A stretch of DNA of 6,501 bases, from NCBI GenBank assembly GCA_006226985.1, contig SBGC01000189.1:1-6501 (forward strand). Direction: 5' to 3'. The notes under the pieces were generated by a model. It saw only the letters and a program-made list of their open reading frames with translations. It did no database searches and was not told where the DNA came from. Positions 1 to 5,285 of this stretch are shown here, one piece after another (position 1 is the stretch's first letter; every line of letters begins with the position of its first letter). Position numbers and translations under genes: made by a program. Source of the DNA: Bacillota bacterium (GTDB taxonomy: Bacteria; Bacillota_I; Bacilli_A; Acholeplasmatales; Acholeplasmataceae).

Positions 1-11
1 ATAAAAATTTA

Positions 12-20
12 TGTTATAAT
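12..20 (+). promoter_or_regulatory. Extended -10 promoter element for tig
   Basis: A perfect TATAAT at 15-20 is preceded by TGT at 12-14, giving the extended -10 form TGnTATAAT. A -35 box at normal spacing would fall left of the window and cannot be checked. Transcription would start near 27, leaving a leader of about 40 nt before the tig ATG. The box is consistent with a housekeeping (SigA-type) sigma factor. Confidence 0.75.
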
Positions 21-67
21 AAAAAAGGTCTATCTAAATAGAAATTAACGAAATAAGGAGATTTAAA

Positions 68-1351
68 ATGAAAGTAGAAAAAGTATCAAGTAACAAAGTT
101 AAGTATACTTTTGATGTAACATCACACGAGTTTGAACATGGACTTGATCATGCATTTGATCATGTCGTTAAAGATGTTGAAATCAAAGGTTTTAGAAAAG
201 GTAAAGTACCTAGAGCAATTTACGAACAAAAATTTGGTGTAGAATCATTATTTGAAGATGCATTAAACCATGTCCTTCATCATAAGTATCATGAAGCACA
301 AAATCATCCTGACTATGAAATCGTTGGTCAACCACAAGTCGATCTTGATTTTGCAAATATCAAACGTGGTGAAACATTTAGTGTATCCTTTGTTGCTGCT
401 GTTAAGCCTGAAGTGACTTTAGGTGCATATAAAGGAATCGAAATTAAAGATCCTTATACTGAAGTAACAGATGCTGATGTTGAAGCAGAAATTAAGAAAT
501 ATATCGATGCTAAAGCTGAACTAACCGTAAACGCTGATGGTGTTATCGCTAATGGCGATACAGCAATCTTTGATTTCGAAGGATTTTTAGATAATGAACC
601 TTTTGAAGGTGGAAAAGCTGAAAATTATTCACTTGAAATTGGATCACATTCATTTATTCCAGGATTTGAAGAACAAATGGTTGGTTTAAAAGCTGGCGAT
701 GAAAAAGATTTACATGTAACATTCCCAGAAAATTATCAAGCAAAGAACTTAGCTGGTAAACCTGTTGTCTTCAAAATTAAGATCCATGAAGTTAAGTCAA
801 AACAACTTCCAGACTTAAATGATGTTTTTGTTGAATCCTTAAAGAGAGAAAATGTCCATACTGTTGAAGAATTAAGAGTTGCTACAAAAGAAGAGTTAAC
901 AAAACTTAGAGAAAAAGAAGCAGAAACAATTATTGCAAACCAAGTAGTTGACATTGTCTCAGCGAATGCAACCGTTGATGTTCCAGAAGAAATGGTTGAA
1001 GAAGAAATTGCTAACTACCGTAAGAATGCTGAAGAACAAGCAAAACAATACGGATTAGATTTCGATATGTTCCTACAATTATCAGGTGTCACTAAAGAAC
1101 AATTCGAAGAACAAATTAAAGAAGAATCTGCAAAACGTGTAAAAACGACATTAGTCATTGAAGCGATTGCTAAGCAAGAAAACATTGAAATCACGGATGA
1201 AGAGCTTGATGCTCAATACGTTGAATTATCAACTCGTTATAACATGCCTGTTGAAGATGTTAAGAAATATTTACCAAAATCTATGCTAGCAAGTGATATT
1301 GCCATCAATAAAGCTTATCGTTTTGTAGTTGAAAACGTTAAAAAGATCTAG
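68..1351 (+). CDS. tig: Trigger factor, ribosome-bound chaperone and peptidyl-prolyl isomerase
   Basis: Trigger factor binds the ribosome at the nascent-chain exit and shields emerging cytosolic polypeptides. The 427-residue length is normal for the family. The N-terminal ribosome-binding domain carries the signature loop GFRKGKVPR at residues 41-49. An FKBP-type isomerase domain spans about 160-245, with GDTAIFDFEGF, the FEGGKA element, the IPGFEEQM motif near 197-204 and VTFPENY near 217-223. The rest is the helical C-terminal substrate-binding arm. The ATG at 68 is supported by a near-perfect ribosome binding site, TAAGGAG at 54-60, seven bases upstream. The gene appears monocistronic: its own promoter precedes it and a hairpin terminator begins three bases past the stop. 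One oddity is that the N-terminal domain is unusually rich in histidine (His20, 24, 28, 32, then 68, 71, 72, 75, 80), and the first four are spaced four apart. The family assignment is very secure. Confidence 0.98.
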   Translation: MKVEKVSSNKVKYTFDVTSHEFEHGLDHAFDHVVKDVEIKGFRKGKVPRAIYEQKFGVESLFEDALNHVLHHKYHEAQNHPDYEIVGQPQVDLDFANIKRGETFSVSFVAAVKPEVTLGAYKGIEIKDPYTEVTDADVEAEIKKYIDAKAELTVNADGVIANGDTAIFDFEGFLDNEPFEGGKAENYSLEIGSHSFIPGFEEQMVGLKAGDEKDLHVTFPENYQAKNLAGKPVVFKIKIHEVKSKQLPDLNDVFVESLKRENVHTVEELRVATKEELTKLREKEAETIIANQVVDIVSANATVDVPEEMVEEEIANYRKNAEEQAKQYGLDFDMFLQLSGVTKEQFEEQIKEESAKRVKTTLVIEAIAKQENIEITDEELDAQYVELSTRYNMPVEDVKKYLPKSMLASDIAINKAYRFVVENVKKI

Positions 1352-1353
1352 AT

Positions 1354-1378
1354 GAAGGGGACTTCGTTCCCTTCTTTT
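1354..1378 (+). terminator. Rho-independent terminator after tig
   Basis: An 8-bp stem pairs 1354-1361 (GAAGGGGA) with 1367-1374 (TTCCCTTC), including one G-T pair. The loop is CTTCG, and a short run of four T follows at 1375-1378. It starts three bases after the tig stop. The T tract is short, so termination may be partial, but a separate lon promoter downstream supports two transcription units. Confidence 0.8.
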
Positions 1379-1390
1379 AACAAAAGTGAA

Positions 1391-1417
1391 TTGGCACTCG
1401 TGTATATCGATTGCAAA
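1391..1417 (+). promoter_or_regulatory. CIRCE-like HrcA operator upstream of lon
   Basis: The sequence reads TTGGCACTC, nine bases, then GATTGCAAA. The CIRCE consensus is TTAGCACTC-N9-GAGTGCTAA. The left arm matches at 8 of 9 positions, the right arm at 7 of 9, and the spacer is exactly nine. The dyad continues outward (GAA at 1388-1390 against TTC at 1418-1420). The right arm contains the whole putative -35 box at 1411-1416, so a bound repressor would block RNA polymerase. CIRCE sites bound by HrcA are known before chaperone genes in Firmicutes and before lon in some mycoplasmas. HrcA control here is inferred from the site only. Confidence 0.72.
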
Positions 1418-1438
1418 TTCATTAGAATATGCTATAAT
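1411..1438 (+). promoter_or_regulatory. Promoter for lon, extended -10
   Basis: A perfect TATAAT lies at 1433-1438, preceded by TGC at 1430-1432 (extended -10). A -35-like TTGCAA (4 of 6 to consensus) sits at 1411-1416 with a 16-base spacer. Transcription would start near 1445, giving a leader of about 23 nt. The -35 box overlaps the right arm of the CIRCE-like dyad, which suggests heat-inducible derepression. Confidence 0.8.
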
Positions 1439-1467
1439 ATGACTGTATAAGAAAAGGATGTGAAGAG

Positions 1468-3777
1468 ATGGAATTAGCGAAGAATTTACCAGCTGTGATT
1501 GTCCGTGGAGTTATGCCTATTCCGAATAACGATTTTAGAATCGAAGTTGGAAGAAAAGTATCTTTACGTGCTGTTGAAGAAGCTGAAAAAAACTTTGGTG
1601 GCTACACCTTAATCTTAATTCAAAAAAATCCGATGATTGAAGAACCTACAACAGAAGATATTGAACCTTATGGCGTACTTGCTAAAGTTCAAATGAAGAT
1701 TAAGTTGCCTAACGAAGCATATAAAGTAAAACTACAAATTATGAGTAGAATCAAGGTCAAAGAATATTTTATTACTGACCCTTATTTCGTATGCGAATAC
1801 GAAGAAGTTGAAACGATTCCTGGAAATGTCGATGAAGAAGTTACCTTAGTGAAGATGATTGTTCAAGAGGTTGCAACCAACCAACAAACATTACTCATCC
1901 CTAATAATCAAGTAATGGAAAAGATTCAACAAGGTTTAACATCTGAAAAAGTGTGTGATTTGGTTGCTTTTAATTTAAAGACAACTGATCAATCAAAATA
2001 TCGTTATTTAGAAACACCTGAATTAAATGCAAGACTTCGTTTACTTCTTGAAGATATTAACAAACAAAAGATGATCGTTGACCTTGAACAAAAGATTAAT
2101 GAAGATATTAAAAAATCAATTGATGAAAATCAAAAAGAATATTATCTACGCGAAAAAATGCGTGCGATTCAAAATGAATTAGGCGATAAAGCGAAAAAAG
2201 AAGAAGAAATCGATGAACTAAGAACAAAAATTCTTAAAGCACAAATGCCTAAAGTCATTGAAGAAAAAGCACTTCAAGAATTATCAAGATATCAAAATAC
2301 ACCTGCTGCTATGGCTGAATCAACAATTATTAAGACTTATCTTGATTTACTTGTGGATCTTCCTTGGAAGAAAGCATCGAAAGACAATTATGATTTATCG
2401 AAAGTAAAAACAAAACTTGATGAAAATCATTATGCACTCGAAAATGTTAAAGAACGTATTATTGAATATCTAGCAGTTAAAATTATGACACGGAGAAATC
2501 CACAAACCATTCTTTGTCTTGCAGGGCCTCCAGGGGTCGGTAAGACATCGTTAGCTATTTCTATCGCTGAAGCACTTAACCGTAAGTTTGTTAAACAATC
2601 GTTAGGTGGTGTCAGAGATGAATCAGAAATTAGAGGACATAGAAGAACGTATGTTGGTGCGATGCCTGGTCGTATTATTAAAGGTATGCGCGATGCGAAA
2701 ACCGTAAACCCTGTCTTCTTACTCGATGAAATCGATAAGATGAGTAGTGATTATAAAGGCGATCCTGCATCTGCAATGCTTGAAGTGCTTGATCCTGAAC
2801 AAAATGCGAGATTTAGTGATCACTATTTAGAAGAACCTTATGATTTATCACAAGTGCTCTTTATTACAACTGCGAACTATTTAGAAAATGTTCCTGCACC
2901 ACTACGTGACCGTATGGAAATTGTGGAATTATCTTCCTATACAGAACAAGAAAAATTCCAAATTGCTAGACGTCATTTACTGACAAAGCAGTTAAAAGCT
3001 CATGGCATCAATGACGCTCAATTTTCGATTTCTGATGACTCCATCTATTACATTATTCAGCATTACACTAGAGAAGCTGGTGTACGTGAATTAAACCGAT
3101 ATATTGGTGCACTCATTAGAAAGTCGATTAAAGAAATTCTTTTAACCAAGAAAGAGAAAATAGAAATTACAGTCGATAACATCGTTTCCTATATTGGTAA
3201 ACCGAAGTATGTCCATAACCTAGCCGATGAAAAAGAACAAATTGGTGTAGCGACTGGATTAGCCTATACGGCTTTTGGTGGCGATACACTCCCTGTTGAA
3301 GTGACTTATTACAAAGGGAATGGAAAACTCGTTTTAACGGGTAAATTAGGCGATGTTATGAAAGAATCTGCACAAACAGCACTCTCTTTCGTCAAATCAA
3401 AAGCTTTATCTTTAAACGTTGATCCAGAAATCTTTAATGATAATGATTTCCACGTCCACGTACCAGAAGGTGCAGTACCTAAGGATGGACCATCTGCTGG
3501 TATTACGATTGCAACTGCAATCATCTCAGCAGCTACCCAAAAATATGTCAATAAAGAAGTCGGTATGACGGGTGAAATAACACTTCGTGGTTACGTGCTT
3601 CCAATTGGCGGCTTAAAAGAAAAAGCGATTGCAGCACATCGCTCTGGATTAAAGACGATTTTAATACCGAAAGATAACGAAAAAGATATCGATGATATCC
3701 CACAAGAAGTTAGAGATGCTTTAAAGATTATCACCGTTGAAAATGTCGTTGACGTCTTCCAATATGCATTAAAATAA
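1468..3777 (+). CDS. lon: ATP-dependent protease Lon (LonA type)
   Basis: Lon unfolds and degrades damaged and selected regulatory proteins in the cytosol as a ring-shaped hexamer. At 769 residues it is close to the usual LonA length. The N-terminal substrate-recognition domain covers about 5-195, and a charged helical, coiled-coil-prone segment covers about 200-270. The AAA+ module has Walker A GPPGVGKT (353-360), Walker B VFLLDEID (416-423), sensor-1 Asn470 (TTAN), a likely arginine finger Arg482 (DRME) and sensor-2 Arg540 (GVREL). The C-terminal peptidase has the Ser-Lys dyad: Ser676 in PKDGPSAG and Lys719 in GGLKEKA, 43 residues apart as in E. coli Lon. The ATG at 1468 follows AAGGATGTGA (1454-1463), a one-mismatch match to the anti-Shine-Dalgarno complement. 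The gene has its own promoter with a CIRCE-like operator and its own terminator. In many Firmicutes clpX lies between tig and lon; here it does not. Nothing looks broken. Confidence 0.99.
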   Translation: MELAKNLPAVIVRGVMPIPNNDFRIEVGRKVSLRAVEEAEKNFGGYTLILIQKNPMIEEPTTEDIEPYGVLAKVQMKIKLPNEAYKVKLQIMSRIKVKEYFITDPYFVCEYEEVETIPGNVDEEVTLVKMIVQEVATNQQTLLIPNNQVMEKIQQGLTSEKVCDLVAFNLKTTDQSKYRYLETPELNARLRLLLEDINKQKMIVDLEQKINEDIKKSIDENQKEYYLREKMRAIQNELGDKAKKEEEIDELRTKILKAQMPKVIEEKALQELSRYQNTPAAMAESTIIKTYLDLLVDLPWKKASKDNYDLSKVKTKLDENHYALENVKERIIEYLAVKIMTRRNPQTILCLAGPPGVGKTSLAISIAEALNRKFVKQSLGGVRDESEIRGHRRTYVGAMPGRIIKGMRDAKTVNPVFLLDEIDKMSSDYKGDPASAMLEVLDPEQNARFSDHYLEEPYDLSQVLFITTANYLENVPAPLRDRMEIVELSSYTEQEKFQIARRHLLTKQLKAHGINDAQFSISDDSIYYIIQHYTREAGVRELNRYIGALIRKSIKEILLTKKEKIEITVDNIVSYIGKPKYVHNLADEKEQIGVATGLAYTAFGGDTLPVEVTYYKGNGKLVLTGKLGDVMKESAQTALSFVKSKALSLNVDPEIFNDNDFHVHVPEGAVPKDGPSAGITIATAIISAATQKYVNKEVGMTGEITLRGYVLPIGGLKEKAIAAHRSGLKTILIPKDNEKDIDDIPQEVRDALKIITVENVVDVFQYALK

Positions 3778-3779
3778 AG

Positions 3780-3785
3780 TATAAT
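3780..3785 (+). promoter_or_regulatory. Candidate -10 box for engB, just before the lon terminator
   Basis: A perfect TATAAT lies three bases after the lon stop. At a 17-base spacer the -35 position (3757-3762) reads TTCCAA, a poor match. A better box, TTGACG at 3749-3754, is 25 bases away, which is too far. A start about seven bases downstream (near 3792) would fall inside the left arm of the terminator hairpin, so transcripts from here would lack a full stem and could read through into engB. In an AT-rich genome TATAAT can occur by chance. Confidence 0.4.
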
Positions 3786-3786
3786 G

Positions 3787-3815
3787 AAGGTTAGTCTAAA
3801 GACTAGCCTTTTTTT
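3787..3815 (+). terminator. Rho-independent terminator after lon
   Basis: A 10-bp stem pairs AAGGTTAGTC (3787-3796) with GACTAGCCTT (3801-3810), including one G-T pair, around a TAAA loop. An unbroken run of seven T covers 3809-3815. It lies nine bases after the lon stop and only 11 bases before the engB ATG. It should end most lon transcripts, so engB probably needs its own promoter or relies on read-through. Confidence 0.9.
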
Positions 3816-3820
3816 ATAAG
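3815..3820 (+). promoter_or_regulatory. Possible -10 box for a leaderless engB transcript
   Basis: TATAAG (5 of 6 to consensus) ends six bases before the engB ATG at 3827, so transcription would begin at or next to the start codon. No convincing -35 box is seen. The idea is raised because engB lacks a good ribosome binding site (only ACGGGA precedes the ATG). It competes with the TATAAT at 3780-3785 and remains speculative. Confidence 0.2.
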
Positions 3821-3826
3821 ACGGGA

Positions 3827-4411
3827 ATGGATGAAATGATTAAAGAAGCAGAATATATTAAAAGCTTGACACATCCAAAGGATGCACCTGAACCAAAGAA
3901 TTCAGTGTTAATGTTAGGTCGAAGTAATGTTGGAAAAAGTAGTTTTATTAATTCACTAACACATCGTAAAAACTTAGCACGCGTATCAAACACACCAGGG
4001 AAAACATTAGCCCTGAATTTTTATCTTATTAACCAGTTATACTATATCGTGGATGCTCCTGGTTATGGATATGCTAAAAGGTCTAAAGGCATGAAAGATG
4101 AGTTTATTGAAATGATTGAACGCATTATTTTAGATTTTCCTTCACTGATCTTTGTCTGTCTATTAATCGATTTTAAAGTAGGACCTACGGAAAAAGATAT
4201 AGAAACTTATTCATTTTTAAGATCAATGCATAAAGATGTGATGATCATCTGTACAAAAAAAGATAAAATTCCTAAAACACGCCAATATAAACAAGAAAAA
4301 GAAATTAAGAAATTACTAAGTGATCCGATATCATTTTATGCGATATCAAACCAAACAAAAGAGAATATGGAGATTGTTGAACAAGAGATACTGAAGAAAT
4401 TGGAGGGGTAG
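3827..4411 (+). CDS. engB: Ribosome biogenesis GTPase EngB (YsxC/YihA)
   Basis: EngB is a small TRAFAC-class GTPase needed for late assembly of the large ribosomal subunit; its Bacillus homologue YsxC is essential. The protein has 194 residues, typical of the family. Visible GTPase motifs are G1 GRSNVGKS (31-38), the G2 region NTPGKT (55-60), G3 DAPGYG (76-81), G4 TKKDK (143-147) and a G5-like SNQ near 174-176. The segment INSLTHRKNLARVSNTPGKT closely follows the family pattern. The start is less certain than the rest. The ATG at 3827 places G1 at the usual distance, but the upstream sequence is a weak ribosome binding site. An in-frame ATG at 3836 would shorten the protein by three residues. 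In Bacillus, ysxC also directly follows lonA. The stop lies two bases before the degV TTG, and the degV ribosome binding site is inside the last engB codons, so the two are probably cotranscribed and translationally coupled. Confidence 0.97.
   Translation: MDEMIKEAEYIKSLTHPKDAPEPKNSVLMLGRSNVGKSSFINSLTHRKNLARVSNTPGKTLALNFYLINQLYYIVDAPGYGYAKRSKGMKDEFIEMIERIILDFPSLIFVCLLIDFKVGPTEKDIETYSFLRSMHKDVMIICTKKDKIPKTRQYKQEKEIKKLLSDPISFYAISNQTKENMEIVEQEILKKLEG
4402..4408 (+). promoter_or_regulatory. Ribosome binding site that fixes the TTG start of degV
   Basis: GGAGGGG at 4402-4408 lies within the last codons of engB, five bases before TTG at 4414. The next in-frame ATG in degV is codon 18, which would remove the conserved N-terminal LTDSTSDLS strand, so TTG is the real start. 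Strong pairing with 16S rRNA may offset the weak start codon. Confidence 0.85.
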
Positions 4412-4413
4412 TC

Positions 4414-5268
4414 TTGAACAAAATTAAAATATTAACTGATTCTACAAGTGATTTATCAAAAGATATGATGGAGCAATTTGGTATTAGCTCCATTCCTTTA
4501 TATGTGCGTTTCGATCAAGAGATCTATAAAGATGGTGTCAATTTGACAACAGAAGAACTCTACGAAAAGGTCAAAGAGAAAAAAGAATTACCGAAAACAA
4601 GTGCTGTATCTCCAGGTGATTTCATTACTTTCTTTGAAAAGTTCTTAAATAAGGGTTTTGATATCATTTATATCGGTATAGGTTCAAAACTATCTGCAAC
4701 CATACGTTCAGCTTATCTTGCACGAGATGAAATTGGATTACCTGAACGCATTCATATCATCGATTCAATGAATTTATCATCAGGTATTGGACTCCTTTGT
4801 TTAAAAGCGAAGGATTTAAGAGATCAAGGCTTAACTGCCTATGCGATTACTGAAAAAATAGAGAGTCTAGTGCCTTTAGTTTCTAGTCAATTCGCGATTC
4901 AAACACTCGATTATCTCCATAAAGGAGGTCGAGCTTCAAGTTTAGCAAAACTTGTAGGTACCATGTTATCGATTAAACCGATTATTAAAGTCGTAAACGG
5001 TCAATTAGAGGTTTATAAGAAACCAGTTGGCAAGATGTCAAGAGCACTTGATATCATGCTCGAAGATTTTTACAAAGATATTGAAAATATTGATTTAGAT
5101 TATGTCTTTATCACACATACACTTGCTAATCGTCAAGCCATTTATATGATGGATCAGATTAAACGAAGAACCCGCGTCAAACATTTGATTGAAGGTCAAG
5201 CAGGCTGTGTGATTTCATCACATTGTGGTGCAGGTACGATAGGAATACTCTACATCAAAAAATCATAG
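4414..5268 (+). CDS. DegV family fatty-acid-binding protein (FakB-like)
   Basis: DegV-fold proteins bind one fatty acid. The FakB members present it to the kinase FakA, which makes acyl-phosphate for phospholipid synthesis from exogenous fatty acids. The 284-residue length is normal. Family landmarks are LTDSTSDLS at the N terminus (7-15), KTSAVSPGDF (61-70, the Thr-Ser pair that contacts the carboxylate), IGIGSKLSATIRSA (87-100), IDSMNLSSGIG (116-126), the KGGRAS block with Arg173, LSIKPII (185-191), and a C-terminal SSHCGAGTIGI (268-278) with conserved His270. Two motifs differ slightly from the common forms: LSAT rather than LSGT, and CGAG rather than a GPG-type turn. The start is TTG. The gene lies two bases after engB and 17 bases before the lipoprotease gene, so all three are probably one operon. 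Which fatty acid is bound cannot be read from the sequence, and no fakA is visible here. Mollicutes often import fatty acids, which fits. Family is sure; FakB role is inferred. Confidence 0.93.
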   Translation: MNKIKILTDSTSDLSKDMMEQFGISSIPLYVRFDQEIYKDGVNLTTEELYEKVKEKKELPKTSAVSPGDFITFFEKFLNKGFDIIYIGIGSKLSATIRSAYLARDEIGLPERIHIIDSMNLSSGIGLLCLKAKDLRDQGLTAYAITEKIESLVPLVSSQFAIQTLDYLHKGGRASSLAKLVGTMLSIKPIIKVVNGQLEVYKKPVGKMSRALDIMLEDFYKDIENIDLDYVFITHTLANRQAIYMMDQIKRRTRVKHLIEGQAGCVISSHCGAGTIGILYIKKS

Positions 5269-5285
5269 ACAAGAGGAAAAAGGGT

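Noticed and set aside
736..954. Antisense open frame of 72 codons inside tig
   Set aside because: It lies wholly opposite the certain tig coding region, has low-complexity Ser/Phe/Thr composition typical of a shadow frame, and shows no recognisable motif.
3309..3551. Antisense open frame of 80 codons inside lon
   Set aside because: It is opposite the conserved Lon peptidase domain, including the catalytic Ser region, and is explained by codon bias of that strand.
3749..3785. TTGACG (3749-3754) as the -35 box for TATAAT at 3780-3785
   Set aside because: The spacer would be 25 bases, well beyond the 16-18 used by housekeeping sigma factors.
3836..3838. Alternative engB start at the second in-frame ATG
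   Set aside because: Not excluded, but the first ATG gives the same distance to the G1 motif as the Bacillus homologue, and neither has a clearly better ribosome binding site.
4305..4493. Antisense open frame of 62 codons across the engB-degV junction
   Set aside because: It overlaps two well-supported genes and has no family resemblance.
5279..5284. AAAGGG directly before the lipoprotease ATG as its ribosome binding site
   Set aside because: It ends one base before the ATG, too close to work; AGAGG at 5272-5276 has normal spacing.
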